A DNA stretch of 64,000 nt, from contig OZ243038.1 in assembly GCA_965212005.1 (NCBI GenBank), positions 868,001 to 932,000 of the forward strand, given 5' to 3'. Shown in pieces: positions 1 through 9,142 of this stretch. Within the stretch, counting starts at the first letter, position 1. Each line of letters begins with the position of its first letter. The position numbers and the translations under genes are program-made. Source of the stretch: G965212005 sp965212005 (GTDB taxonomy: Bacteria > Pseudomonadota > Gammaproteobacteria > Porifericomitales > Porifericomitaceae). The notes below the pieces were generated by a model. That model was given only the letters and a program-made list of their open reading frames with translations, had not been told where the DNA came from and did not search any database.

Positions 1-2
1 AA

Positions 3-806
3 TATCATCGATTGGTCGGTGACGGTTTATCCGCGCCCTTCAACGCAACGCCGGGCGAATTTGCCCAATCACAACGCACGGTCGGGAGATACCGCTGCCC
101 TCCGCCCGGCCGCGCAAAGAGCCAGGTTGAAGGGCTGGTAAAACGCCTTTGCGACTGGTTACAAAAAGAGTTCGAGTTTGTATCCGGCAAACAATCGTTC
201 AGAGACGGAATCGTTCAGGCGATCGTTACCCACGTGTATATTGAATGGATACATCCATTTGACGACGGCAATGGACGCACCGGCAGGCTGGTTGAGTTTT
301 ATCTGCTGCTCAGGGCGGGAGTGCCGGATATTTGCGCGCACATTTTATCCAACCACTACAACGACACCCGGCCTGAATACTACGCCCATATACACAAAGC
401 CCAAGACGAGCGGCAACTGACTTCATTCATCGCCTACGCGGTTACCGGGTTTCTGGACGGCCTGAATGAAGTTTGGAACATCGTCGCCAATGAGTTGCTT
501 CAAAAGGCCTGGCGAGGCTACGTTTATGACAAACTCGCCAGCTTGAAATGGAGCAAACCGGTGTTCACGAGGCGGCGGAGGTTGTTACTGGATATGACGC
601 CTGGGGAATCATACAATCTTGACTCCATTCAGTTGGTATCGCCCAAAATCACCCGGAAATACGCCACGGTCAATATTTCCACCGTGAAAAGAGATATTCG
701 AGATTTGACAGCAGCGGAGTTATTGGTCAAGGACCCAAAAACCGGGGAGGTTTCAGCAAATATCCAGGCCCTGAGGAATTACTTACTACCCCGACAAGTT
801 GCATAA
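3..806 (+). CDS. Fic family protein, 5'-truncated by the window edge
   Basis: Fic-domain proteins usually transfer AMP (or another phosphate-containing group) from a nucleotide to a hydroxyl of a target protein. The core motif HPFDDGNGRTGR is complete and lies about 80 residues into the visible part; its His is the catalytic base and GNGR binds the phosphates. The reading frame is open to the left edge, and the first residues (about VGDGLSAPF) match the conserved segment before the Fic core, so the TTG at 12 is probably not the true start. The C-terminal part has a winged-helix-like segment, common in Fic proteins that may bind DNA. No antitoxin gene is visible next to it. The family call is firm; the target is unknown. 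Confidence 0.85.
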   Translation, partial: YHRLVGDGLSAPFNATPGEFAQSQRTVGRYRCPPPGRAKSQVEGLVKRLCDWLQKEFEFVSGKQSFRDGIVQAIVTHVYIEWIHPFDDGNGRTGRLVEFYLLLRAGVPDICAHILSNHYNDTRPEYYAHIHKAQDERQLTSFIAYAVTGFLDGLNEVWNIVANELLQKAWRGYVYDKLASLKWSKPVFTRRRRLLLDMTPGESYNLDSIQLVSPKITRKYATVNISTVKRDIRDLTAAELLVKDPKTGEVSANIQALRNYLLPRQVA

Positions 807-827
807 CTAATCGCAATTCCGCAGTTC

Positions 828-1238
828 CTAAAACAACGCCGCGTCAGCCAGCAACACCGTGCTGAACTTGTCCGTGAACCGCTCCTCCAGAATTTCCTTC
901 GGCGAAATCGGGTTGAGGCGCTTGTCGTAACAAAAAGCATAGCGCCCGGCCAACTCTACGACGGCGGCCAGTTTGTCCCGGCGTTCGTATGATGGAAAAA
1001 ACGGCGCGTGCAGGGACAGATGAATGGCGGGTTTGATGGTTGGCAGAAGCGCGAGCAGCGAAGGCACAAGATCGAACTCGGCGCCTTCGACGTCCATTTT
1101 CAGCAAATCAATTTTCTCGATTCCCCAGAACTCGATGAGCGAAAAAATATCCATCACCAGCACCGCAACGCCATCGCCGCCCGGCGCCGTCCGCACCTGC
1201 GTTTCACTGTTGCCGAAGCCTAAGTATAAGAAGAATTA
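828..1238 (-). pseudogene. FkbM-family methyltransferase, C-terminal remnant
   Basis: The translation carries the FkbM methyltransferase signature IDLLKMDVEGAE near its middle and a C-terminal stretch typical of the family. Family members are usually 230-300 residues; only about 130 remain. The in-frame homology-like sequence (LGFGNSETQV) runs upstream of the GTG at 1196 to a TAA near 1236, so the N-terminal SAM-binding half is missing. FkbM enzymes O-methylate sugars or other surface metabolites, so this could be debris from a glycan locus related to the glycosyltransferase cluster that starts at 5.2 kb; that link is inference. Confidence 0.7.
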
Positions 1239-1459
1239 ACACCCTGTTTCCCATAATCTTACCAAGAAAAGAAAGAGCTTCGCGAAGCCGTCCAGTCCGG
1301 AACACCGGAAATCTGACTGGTTTCAGCCGACACGCCCAATATTGCTCCTTCCCGCCGGTCATTCCTGTCAAATTCCGGCCACCAGGCATGCCGACTACCT
1401 GCCGCTCCTTTTGCCGGCGGCAATTTGCTGAGTTGACTGAGTCAAACTGATCTCATCGA

Positions 1460-1675
1460 CTACCCGAACAAACCTGTTTGGGGCGCTGCCCTGCTCTCGG
1501 GTAATGGGTTGAATTCTTTTGCTTCCGCTTTTCTCTGAAGGTGTGCAAGGATCTGCTTGATCAGCGCAGGGGCTTCGATACTGGCGATTACCTTGACAGT
1601 GCCGACGCATTCTTCGCAAGTCGTAATTTCAATATTGAAAACCCGTTTCAAGCATTGTGCCCGGGTCATCGCGGG
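1460..1675 (-). pseudogene. IS91-type transposase, C-terminal remnant
   Basis: About 70 codons match the C-terminal end of IS91/ISCR-like rolling-circle transposases: a RAQCLKRVFNIEI stretch, a Cys pair (CEEC), then KVIASIEAPALIKQILAHL. The catalytic Tyr/HUH domains are absent. No element ends can be recognised. It lies in a debris zone with the FkbM and htpG fragments. Confidence 0.6.
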
Positions 1676-1796
1676 TCTGTTTGTTTCTGTCTGTGAATGA
1701 GGTTGATGGATGCCGAACCCGCTTCGGCGCCGGCGGCAGATCCTGGATTTGCATGATATGGGCTATGGCCGGCCTGGTTTACTAAAGTTTCCCGTG

Positions 1797-2057
1797 TCAG
1801 GCGGCGTTTTCTTTCCTGACATCCCACCCCGGAAATACCAGCACCGCGGGATGGCATTTTAATGCACGGGCCAGCTGTTTGGCGCGCTCAACCCCCAGAT
1901 TCACCCGGTCGTTCTCGATGGCAGAAATAGTGGATTGCGGAATCCCCGTCTCACCTGCCAAGTCGTTCTGACTCATCTCCTGCAACTCACGGATGATGCG
2001 GACCGACTCTCCGACCGAAACGTCAATCTGCTTTTTTGCGGCTCGATAATCTTTCAT
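1797..2057 (-). CDS. XRE-family antitoxin (HigA-like)
   Basis: A small helix-turn-helix protein of about 86 residues. The Cro/CI fold is clear: an MSQNDLAGETGIPQSTISAIE stretch gives the two DNA-binding helices, followed by the GVERAKQLARAL helix. It lies directly behind a RelE-like gene on the same strand, the HigBA order with toxin first. I prefer the Met at 2057, which leaves one base between the genes; a start at 2078 would overlap the toxin by 20 bases. It probably neutralises the toxin and represses the shared promoter. Confidence 0.82.
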   Translation of the reverse strand: MKDYRAAKKQIDVSVGESVRIIRELQEMSQNDLAGETGIPQSTISAIENDRVNLGVERAKQLARALKCHPAVLVFPGWDVRKENAA

Positions 2058-2058
2058 G

Positions 2059-2340
2059 TCATTTTCTCCGATAATCATGCGCGGTTATATTGATGACCTG
2101 AACAAGTATTTGTTCCCGCACACTCGTGTAAATAATCCGGTACTTCGATCCCAATCGGGATGACCGACAACCTTTCCACTCGCCACGAAGGGATTCATCA
2201 TGAAATCCTTTGATTAGCCTCAAACCTTCCGGGCCTGAAGCAGTTACGATATCCTTCCATTTTTCATATCGTTTTAGAATATTGATTGGCAGTGAGTTTA
2301 ACTGCCGGGCAACGTGGCGATGTTCGTATATTAGCCACAT
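2059..2340 (-). CDS. RelE/HigB-like toxin
   Basis: A 93-residue protein of the RelE/ParE superfamily. Visible features are the N-terminal helix with HRHVARQLNSLP, the basic RGEWKGCRSSRLGSKYRIIY strands and the C-terminal strand VQVINITAHDYRR. Relatives in toxin-antitoxin pairs cut mRNA on the ribosome. The basic residues and the terminal His-Asp-Tyr-Arg tail suit a RelE-type nuclease, but the active site cannot be assigned from sequence alone. The gene precedes the XRE antitoxin and has a strong promoter immediately upstream. Confidence 0.8.
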   Translation of the reverse strand: MWLIYEHRHVARQLNSLPINILKRYEKWKDIVTASGPEGLRLIKGFHDESLRGEWKGCRSSRLGSKYRIIYTSVREQILVQVINITAHDYRRK

Positions 2341-2345
2341 ACCAT

Positions 2346-2816
2346 TTATAGTATATAGGGTATTTTGGGTACGTCAATGGGTTGTATGGGGCCACCACAT
2401 ACTGGACAAATCCGGGATTTTCCGGGCGCTGGCCCGGCAGGGGGCAGGCAGCTCAATCCCCGGTGCGGGCGGTCGCCGTTGTAGCGTTGCCAATACGCCA
2501 GCAAGAGGTTGTTGAAACCGCGCCGATCATCCGACGGCAAGTCTTCCTGGTAGTCCACGCATTCCTCTTGCACGGTGCGCTTGAAGCGCTCGCTGCAGGC
2601 GTTCCGCTTCGGGCAATGCGGGTAAGTGTAGCAGTGGCGCCGGCCTTGCTGTTTGGCATACTCGTCCCAGGCGCCGGCGAACTCGCTGCCGTGGTCTCTC
2701 AGCCCCTGCCGGATGGCGCCCGGCAAGACCGTTTTGACCAGGATCGCGAAGCGCATAGCGGTGCGGCGGTTGATGCCATTGGTGGCAAAGGTGAAGCGGA
2801 AGCGGAAGCGGCTAAG
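2346..2816 (-). pseudogene. IS481-like transposase, C-terminal half
   Basis: The frame encodes the second half of a DDE integrase core. It has the DHGSEF strand with the second catalytic Asp, the YPHCPKRNACSERF stretch, and RTVQEECVDYQED containing the third acidic residue, followed by the usual RPHRGL segment. The N-terminal helix-turn-helix and first Asp are missing. The missing half of a very similar transposase lies at 21862-22158 and 23362-23635. The two share about 35 bases at their break points (2771-2805 and 21861-21895). The upstream edge runs straight into the htpG remnant. Confidence 0.75.
2350..2377 (-). promoter_or_regulatory. sigma-70-like promoter of the toxin-antitoxin pair
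   Basis: On the minus strand a TTGACG -35 box (2372-2377) and a TATACT -10 box (2350-2355) are separated by 16 bases. The expected start of transcription is only a few bases before the toxin ATG at 2340, so the message may be nearly leaderless. The boxes overlap the 3' end of the transposase fragment next door. Confidence 0.5.
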
Positions 2817-3034
2817 GATATCCTGACCTTCAGTTCGGGATCGTTCTCCAATACCGATTCATCGGACAATGCCATAAAGCGCAATTTGTCACGGGCATCG
2901 GAGGCGTTGGAGATCAACTCGCGAAGAAAGATCTCCTGATTGGAATACAAGGAGTGGACCATCAGCTTAAGAAGCTGCGTCACCTCAGTCTGGAATTCAT
3001 GCGTTTGCTTTTTGCCGGATGCGTCATCAATCAA
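2817..3034 (-). pseudogene. htpG: htpG (Hsp90) N-terminal fragment
   Basis: The first ~70 residues are an unmistakable Hsp90 N-terminus: THEFQTEVTQLLKLMVHSLY, then NQEIFLRELISNASDA, which contains the ATP-binding Glu and Asn, and LENDPELKVRIS. After that the frame passes into the transposase fragment, so the rest of the ~620-residue chaperone is lost. The start is uncertain; TTG at 3034 is the outermost candidate. An intact htpG may exist elsewhere in the genome. Confidence 0.85.
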
Positions 3035-3076
3035 CCTCTGCTTAATGAAAATCCGGAGAATGGGCGAACATGTGAT

Positions 3077-3565
3077 TTAAGAGGAAATTTTCAAGCCTTC
3101 ATGCCGCAACAACCAATGTTTTTTATTCAGCACCCCGCCGTTAACATGGCCGCCATAGCCGCCGATACCATTGGCGGCCACCACACGATGGCAGGGAATC
3201 ACGATGCTGATCGGGTTACGGCGGCAGCCGTTGCCAACCGCCCGCGCACCACTCATGATCCGCGCCGCCACGCCCCCATAGGTCATGGTGTCGCCGGAAC
3301 GAATCCCGCATAGTGTTTTCAAGACCTTTTGCTGATGCGCGCTCCCGGCAAACTGCAACGGCAGATCAAAGGCAAAGGCGGGGTCACTGAAGTAGCTTTG
3401 CAACTGCCGCACAACTTCCCTTGCCAGCGGTGTTTTCGGCTTTATCAGCGAAGCACGGTTATCAACGTGGTCAATGCGGATAAGGGCGCTGTCAGTCGTG
3501 CGGACCGCCAGCCGGCCCAGTGGCGCATCAATTACGGTTATGTCGGCGGCAACTGGTTGAGTCAT
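3077..3565 (-). CDS. ogt: Methylated-DNA--protein-cysteine methyltransferase
   Basis: A suicide DNA-repair enzyme that moves the alkyl group from O6-alkylguanine (and O4-alkylthymine) to its own cysteine. The active-site motif PCHRV is present with the acceptor Cys at residue 125, preceded by the DNA-reading helix (TYGGVAARI) and the 'arginine finger' region GARAVGNG. The following GIGGYGGHVNGG loop and the KKHWLLRHE helix complete the C-terminal domain. At 162 residues it has the size of Ogt rather than the larger Ada. It appears intact, unlike its neighbours on both sides. Confidence 0.92.
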   Translation of the reverse strand: MTQPVAADITVIDAPLGRLAVRTTDSALIRIDHVDNRASLIKPKTPLAREVVRQLQSYFSDPAFAFDLPLQFAGSAHQQKVLKTLCGIRSGDTMTYGGVAARIMSGARAVGNGCRRNPISIVIPCHRVVAANGIGGYGGHVNGGVLNKKHWLLRHEGLKISS

Positions 3566-3614
3566 AGTAAAAAATGGCAGATTCCGGGCGGCGATAAGCG
3601 GCTTTCATCGCAGC

Positions 3615-3931
3615 TTACTTTTTGTGCGTCAGCTTTTCCTTAATACGCTGTGACATTTTACGCACGGTAAAAGAAGAGTTAAGGCCACGGCTTCTCTTCG
3701 CGATAACAACGCCTTCATAGGCTTGTAGCCGCCTTGCCCGTCAACGCACGCAAGTAGTTGATACGGTCAACCTTCAGTTCCAGGCGGTTATTCCGGTCAC
3801 CGCCGGCCACCGGGTTGAAGTAGCCCAGACGCTCAATATAACGGCCGTCACGCTTGTTACGGCTGTCGGCGGCCACCACATGATAAAAAGGCCTTTTTTA
3901 CCCCACCACGGGCCAAGCGAATCACAACCAT
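3615..3931 (-). pseudogene. Collapsed rpsP-rplS remnant (S16 fused to pieces of L19)
   Basis: Reading leftward from ATG 3931, which has an AGGAG ribosome binding site, the frame gives VVIRLARGG of ribosomal protein S16. A small deletion near 3890 shifts the frame. The S16 sequence then continues (FYHVVAADSRNKRDGRYIE, then LGYFNPVAGG, then LELKVDRINY). After a second shift near 3720 it becomes ribosomal protein L19: LQAYEGVVIAKRSRGLNSSF and TVRK, jumping directly to the L19 C-terminus RIKEKL before a TAA. In most bacteria the order is rpsP-rimM-trmD-rplS, so the end of S16, all of rimM and trmD, and parts of L19 have been deleted. This copy cannot make a working protein. Confidence 0.85.
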
Positions 3932-4095
3932 TGTTATACTCTTTAACTCCTGCTTAAGCGAAAATCGGCGCACGGATAAACCTGTATCCGACGAACCGGC
4001 GCATTGTACGGATTTTACCGTGAAGATAAAGGCTTAATCTCACCTTTAATGATTAATCCGGCGACAATAATGCAGCCGCGCATCAGCCCAAGGTA

Positions 4096-4818
4096 TCAGG
4101 ATGGGCACTGCGACGCCATCTCGGCGATAATTTTTCCAAGCTGGCCGTCCACCCGATACCGGGCCTCCATCCGGAACGCGTTCGCCGCATCGAAGATCAG
4201 CACCAAGAATTTTCCCTGAGCCGATAAGGCTGCCTTCGTAATATCAGCCCCCGGCAGCAGTATTTCATACTTCGTCTGAACCGACCATGACAACGATTCG
4301 CGCCTGACCCGGGCCGCGACCGTATGCACCGCTTCCCCCCGGGCAATTGTGAGCATCCCGTCCGCCAGGAAATACGGCGGCCACCCGGACAGACCGCGAA
4401 CCGCGATTGAGAACCAGTCAGCCGGGTCCACCACGTTCAGCGCACGCGGGTCTTCCGGCCAAGGCCGGATGCGCACAGACCCGTAGACCGCCTCCCCCTG
4501 ATCCGCCTCGCTCCCCCCGGGGGCCACGCACGCGAGAAGCAATGACGGGATCGGGCGGTTAATATCAGACTGGCACAACGGCGGGCTCAACACCACAGGC
4601 ATACGCCCCGGACGAGTCACCACCGACGTCTCCGGATACACCCCCAGGGAATATCCCCGCCCGCCAAGATACTTACTGAAGTAGATCACGTCCAGCGCAG
4701 GTTTACCATCGGCACACCCGGGCACACGCGCGGCCGGCGCAGACCCGTAACAAGCCGCGGTCGCCCATGCCAGGCACCATACCATCCCGCGCAGCGCGGA
4801 AGCTCTCCCGCGAACCAT
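4096..4818 (-). CDS. Hypothetical exported protein
   Basis: I do not recognise this protein. From the Met at 4818 it is about 240 residues and begins with a basic then hydrophobic stretch (VRGRASALRGMVWCLAWATA, then ACYG) that looks like a signal peptide, possibly a lipoprotein-type one with Cys. The frame is open up to 4947, but the extra 43 residues look non-native. The rest is mixed alpha/beta with no clear motif; the C-terminal part (KYEILLPGADITKAALSAQG) resembles beta-strand-rich periplasmic proteins. Coding capacity is judged from its length and composition only. Confidence 0.4.
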   Translation of the reverse strand: MVRGRASALRGMVWCLAWATAACYGSAPAARVPGCADGKPALDVIYFSKYLGGRGYSLGVYPETSVVTRPGRMPVVLSPPLCQSDINRPIPSLLLACVAPGGSEADQGEAVYGSVRIRPWPEDPRALNVVDPADWFSIAVRGLSGWPPYFLADGMLTIARGEAVHTVAARVRRESLSWSVQTKYEILLPGADITKAALSAQGKFLVLIFDAANAFRMEARYRVDGQLGKIIAEMASQCPS

Positions 4819-5261
4819 GCAGTCAGGTCTTGGATATTCAACTCCCGTACTATCTGGCAGTTTATCGGTCATGGCGCAGACCATAGCATGGCAAACCTGC
4901 CATGGCTTTTGCCGTAAACACCACCTTGATCCAGCCGTGACGGTCACCTTGGTTTTAAGCCCCTGAAAATGCTGCGCAATCCGCTGACAGCCTTGTCACC
5001 CGGCCTTTGCACTGAAAACGCATGGATCAGGCCAGCCACCAGCCTCGCCCCGGCAAAAGCGGGGGCCGCCGAAACGGTATGCCGACGCTCTCGTACTACC
5101 ATTGCGCGGAGTTTAAACATATAATTCGCGCCTATTAACATCCAATACGGGAAGCATTACAACATTAGCCTTTCCTAAACCACGAAAATTAATCCCCAAA
5201 TAACTCAGCCTCATGGCGTCTGCACCCGGAATCACATGACAAACAAACAGACACCCCGGGC
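4819..5261. other. 443-base stretch without a recognised gene
   Basis: It separates the hypothetical exported protein from the first TMTC-like gene. Short open frames on the minus strand are not supported by any family resemblance. A GC-rich inverted pair around 5042-5062 (CCCCGGC...GCGGGGG-like) resembles a dispersed extragenic repeat. The promoter for the gene at 5262 should lie near its right end, but no convincing boxes are seen. Confidence 0.3.
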
Positions 5262-7331
5262 ATGACCGCCAAAAAACCCAGAAACAGGACCCAGCGCAGA
5301 CGAGCGGAGCGGCGGCAAGAGTCAAAAACCGCCCTCTCGAAGCGGGAGATAGCATCCGGAAATAACGAGGCGACGACCACTCGCCATCCGCAGCTATCTT
5401 CATCGGCACAGGACACCGCGTTTTTGTCCGCGCTGCCGGCCTTGGCGCTGTGCCTGCTGATAGCCGTCAGTTACTTTCCCGTGACTCTTGCGGGCTTCGT
5501 CTGGGACGACGTCGCGATCCAGAAACTGCTACCGCTGCAAAACCTGTCCGGCATCTGGCAGATATGGTTTGACCCCGCCTCTCTCAAACAACATGAAGGG
5601 CATTACTGGCCGCTGCTGTACACAACTTTCTGGCTGGAACACAAATTATGGGGGGTCGCCCCGGCCGGCTATCACATCGTTAACCTGTTGCTGCACACCA
5701 CCGTGACACTGCTGCTGTGGCGTCTGTTGCTGCGCATTGAGGTTGCGGGCGCGTGGTTCGCGGCGGCCGTGTTCGCCGTGCATCCTCTGCACGTGGAACC
5801 CGTCGCCTGGATTATCGGGCGCAAGGACTTGATGGCGACGTTGTTTTTCCTGGCCGCGGCGCTGCACTACATGCGCTTCGTGCATGGCGGGCGCCACGGG
5901 CACTACTTCGGCGCACTGGCACTGTTCGCGGCCGGTTTACTGTGCAAATCCATCATAGTCACCCTGCCGGTGTCGCTGCTAATCTGGCACTGGTGGAAGC
6001 AGAACCGCGTAACCGTCGCCGATATCACGAGGGTGTTGCCGTTCTTCCTGCTGGGAATTTTCGTTACCATTGCCGACTGGTTGTTCTACACGGGCAATGA
6101 GTCTATCTCTTTAGATTATTCGCTGATAGAGCGGGCGCTGATTGCGGCGCAGGCGTTGTGGTTCTATGCGAGCAAATTGGTTTGGCCGGCCGGATTGGCG
6201 GGCATTTACCCACTGTGGGATATAAGCGTCGCCGACCCGCTGGACTGGGCTTGCCTTGTTGCCGCGGTCGCACTTGCGGCGCTGTTGTGGTTCTACCGGA
6301 GCCTTATCGGCCGGGGACCGCTTGCCGGCGCGCTGTTCTTCACTGCTTCACTGCTGCCGGTGCTCGGCTTCGTGGACTACGGTCACATGCAGTTCTCCTT
6401 TGTCGCCGACCGCTATCAGTATCTCGCGGGGATCGGGTTGATCGCGGTGCTGACCGGAGCCGCGGCCCACGGTGTACGCAGCTTGACGGGTGCATCAGGA
6501 GTGGGCGTGTCGGGCGTGGCATTGCTGGTGCTGGTTGTACTGGGGACGCTCACCTGGAATCAAGCGGGCATTTATCGGGATGATGGCACGTTCTTCAGGC
6601 ACGTTGTTGCCGCCAATCCGCGGGCAAAAGGCGCCTACTTCAATCTTGGCTTGTGGTCGCAGGAGCAGGGGCGCGGCCAAGAAGCGGAAAAACAGTACCG
6701 CCGCGCCCTGCAAATCAATCCGCGTGACAAAGGCGCGATGCTCAACCTGGCCTTGCTACTAACCAAACAGCAGCGTTACGAAGAAGGGCTGGAACAATAC
6801 CAAGACATACTCAAGATTGACTCCAAATATACCGGCGCCTATACCGGCATGGGCGCCGCGCTGGAAGCTCTACACCGCTACGAAGAAGCGCTCAGCGCCT
6901 ACCGCACGGCGCTGGATCAGCGTCCGGACCATGTCTGGCCGCATCTGCACATCGGCTTTCTCACCGATGATATGGGCCGGCTTGAAGAGTCGGAGACTCA
7001 TCTCCGCCACGTCCTGCGACTGCATCCTGACCTGCCGGAGGCGCTTTACAGGTTGGGTGCGGTACGGATTAAGCAGCAGCGTTACCCGGAGGCGCTTGAG
7101 CTCTTTCAAACCCTGGTAAAGGAGAGCCCCGGGGTTGCGACGTTTTATTCCGACCTTGGTGTCGCCTTAGCCAATCTGAACCGACACGAGGAGGCGTTGC
7201 AGAACTTTGAACGGGCGCTCGAACTGGATCCGTCCCTGGAAACAGCGCGCACCAACCGCGATCACGTTTTGCAAGCCTTGAAAAGCAAAGACACAGACAA
7301 TCAACGTGACCGCCAGAAAAACCAGGAATAG
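5262..7331 (+). CDS. TMTC-like membrane glycosyltransferase with TPRs, paralog 1
   Basis: A 689-residue GT-C-fold protein. A very basic leader (KKPRNRTQRRRAERRQ) is followed by about ten membrane segments from residue 55 to 430. The first lumen-side loop carries GFVWDD (residues 79-83), the position of the acidic motif in GT-C enzymes. HEGHYWPLLYTTFWLEH and HPLHVEPVAWIIGRKD match the TMTC family of eukaryotic protein O-mannosyltransferases and their bacterial relatives. From about residue 450 come six TPRs, more than in its paralogs. Such enzymes use lipid-phosphate sugars as donors, and the GT2 gene at 20528-21637 could supply these. The 3' end overlaps the next paralog by 26 bases. The acceptor is unknown. 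Confidence 0.8.
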   Translation: MTAKKPRNRTQRRRAERRQESKTALSKREIASGNNEATTTRHPQLSSSAQDTAFLSALPALALCLLIAVSYFPVTLAGFVWDDVAIQKLLPLQNLSGIWQIWFDPASLKQHEGHYWPLLYTTFWLEHKLWGVAPAGYHIVNLLLHTTVTLLLWRLLLRIEVAGAWFAAAVFAVHPLHVEPVAWIIGRKDLMATLFFLAAALHYMRFVHGGRHGHYFGALALFAAGLLCKSIIVTLPVSLLIWHWWKQNRVTVADITRVLPFFLLGIFVTIADWLFYTGNESISLDYSLIERALIAAQALWFYASKLVWPAGLAGIYPLWDISVADPLDWACLVAAVALAALLWFYRSLIGRGPLAGALFFTASLLPVLGFVDYGHMQFSFVADRYQYLAGIGLIAVLTGAAAHGVRSLTGASGVGVSGVALLVLVVLGTLTWNQAGIYRDDGTFFRHVVAANPRAKGAYFNLGLWSQEQGRGQEAEKQYRRALQINPRDKGAMLNLALLLTKQQRYEEGLEQYQDILKIDSKYTGAYTGMGAALEALHRYEEALSAYRTALDQRPDHVWPHLHIGFLTDDMGRLEESETHLRHVLRLHPDLPEALYRLGAVRIKQQRYPEALELFQTLVKESPGVATFYSDLGVALANLNRHEEALQNFERALELDPSLETARTNRDHVLQALKSKDTDNQRDRQKNQE

Positions 7332-9129
7332 AGCCCTGCGCAGGCAGGCGCAGCGGCAGCGGCAAAAATCCGCCTCTTCCAGGCAGGAGATGACATCCGC
7401 TGGCATCGGAGCGTCGGCGGCCGGTCAGCACCCGGCGTTCGCACTTCAGGGCGCGCTATCCGCCCTGGGGCTGTGCCTGCTGGTGGCCATCAGTTATTTC
7501 CCCGCCATCGGGGCCGGTTTCGTCTGGGACGACGCCGTGCTGACCGAGGCCAGGCCGCTGCGGAGCTTGTCCGGTCTCTGGCAGATATGGCTTAATCCCG
7601 CCTCCCTGGAACAATATGAAGGGCACTACTGGCCGCTTCTGTACACGACCTTCTGGCTGGAGCATCGGCTGTGGGGGCTCGCCCCGCTCGGCTATCACAT
7701 CGTCAACCTGCTGCTGCACATGGCGGTCACTACGTTGTTGTGGCGCCTGTTGCTGCGGCTCGAGGTTGCGGGTGCCTGGGTCGCGGCGGCTGTGTTTGCC
7801 GTGCATCCTCTGCACACCGAGTCCGTGGCGTGGGTGATCGGGCGCAAAGACATTCTGGCGGCGCTGTTTTCCGTGGCCTGCGTACTCTATTACCTGCGCT
7901 TCATTGAAGACGGGCGCCGTGGAAACTACATCCGGGCGTTGCTGTTATACCCGGCAGCCTTGTTGTGCAAATCCGTCGCGGTCACCCTGCCCGTGTCACT
8001 GCTGATCTGGCACTGGTGGAAACAGGGCCGCGTGCTTGCCGCCGACGTGCGCAGAATACTGCCATTGCTGCTGCTGGGGCTGCTCATCACGATCACCGAC
8101 TGGTGGTTCTATAAGGCCCGGGAGATAATCTCCTTCGACTATTCTCTGATCGAGCGAGTACTGATCGCGGCGCGCGCGTTGTGGTTTTATGTCGGCCAAC
8201 TGGTTTGGCCGGCGGAACTGGCGGCCATCTATCCGCGCTGGGAGGTGGGCACCGCCGACCTTGCGGGCTGGGTATGTTTGATCGCCGCGCTGGCTGCGGC
8301 GGCAGCGCTGTGGTTTGCACGGCGCCGCACCGGTCGGGGGCCGCTGGCCGCTGCGCTGTTCTTCGTCGTTACGCTGTCGCCGACGCTCGGCTTCGTGGAC
8401 TACGGCCACATGCAGTTTTCCTTTGTCGCCGACCGCTATCAGTACCTGGCCGGGATCGGGATGATCGCGATGCTGGTCGGAACCGCGACCTGCGGCGTCA
8501 GTAAGCTGTCGGGCGCACGCGGGATCAGCGTACGGACGATGGCGGCAACCGTAACGGTGGCGCTGCTGGCCACCCTGGGAACTGCCTCTTGGCGCCAGGC
8601 GGCGATTTACCGGGACAACGGCACGTTCTTTGAGCACATCATCTCTCTCAACCCGCGGGCAAGAGACGCCCACCACAATCTTGGCTTGTGGTATCAGAAA
8701 CAGGGGCGCGTTGAGGAAGCGCTCGCCGCCTACCGGATTGCCCGGGCGCTGCGTCCGGACTTCGCCGACATTCCCAACAAGATTGGGACGGCCTTTGAAG
8801 AGCTTGGCCAACGCCAAAAGGCGGAGCAAAACTACCGTCATGCGCTGCAATTAAACCCGCATTATACGCTTGCGATGAACAACCTGGCTCTGCTCCTGAC
8901 CAGGCAGAATCGATATGAAGAGGGGCTCGAACTGTATGGAACCGTGATCAAGATCGATCCCGAATATGCCGACGCCCATACAGGCATGGGCGTCGCGCTC
9001 TTCCAGCTGCACCGGCCCGAGGAGGCGTTGCGGAGCTTTGACCGGGCGCTCGCGCTGGACCCGTCCCTGAAAGAGGCGCGCACCAACCGCGAGCACGTGC
9101 TGCAAAACTTGAAAGGCAAAGAGAAATAA
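7306..9129 (+). CDS. TMTC-like membrane glycosyltransferase with TPRs, paralog 2
   Basis: A 607-residue paralog of the preceding protein. It has the same plan: basic leader TARKTRNRALRRQAQRQRQK, the GFVWDD loop, the YEGHYWPLLYTTFWLEH loop, HPLHTESVAWVIGRKD, and about ten membrane segments. Four TPRs follow from about residue 450. The start lies inside the 3' end of paralog 1 (26-base overlap), so the two are probably co-translated. Its N-terminal 60 residues are nearly identical to those of paralog 3, which points to recent duplication. It presumably uses the same donor as paralog 1 with a different acceptor; this is inference. Confidence 0.8.
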   Translation: MTARKTRNRALRRQAQRQRQKSASSRQEMTSAGIGASAAGQHPAFALQGALSALGLCLLVAISYFPAIGAGFVWDDAVLTEARPLRSLSGLWQIWLNPASLEQYEGHYWPLLYTTFWLEHRLWGLAPLGYHIVNLLLHMAVTTLLWRLLLRLEVAGAWVAAAVFAVHPLHTESVAWVIGRKDILAALFSVACVLYYLRFIEDGRRGNYIRALLLYPAALLCKSVAVTLPVSLLIWHWWKQGRVLAADVRRILPLLLLGLLITITDWWFYKAREIISFDYSLIERVLIAARALWFYVGQLVWPAELAAIYPRWEVGTADLAGWVCLIAALAAAAALWFARRRTGRGPLAAALFFVVTLSPTLGFVDYGHMQFSFVADRYQYLAGIGMIAMLVGTATCGVSKLSGARGISVRTMAATVTVALLATLGTASWRQAAIYRDNGTFFEHIISLNPRARDAHHNLGLWYQKQGRVEEALAAYRIARALRPDFADIPNKIGTAFEELGQRQKAEQNYRHALQLNPHYTLAMNNLALLLTRQNRYEEGLELYGTVIKIDPEYADAHTGMGVALFQLHRPEEALRSFDRALALDPSLKEARTNREHVLQNLKGKEK

Positions 9130-9142
9130 CGGATTTGACTTT

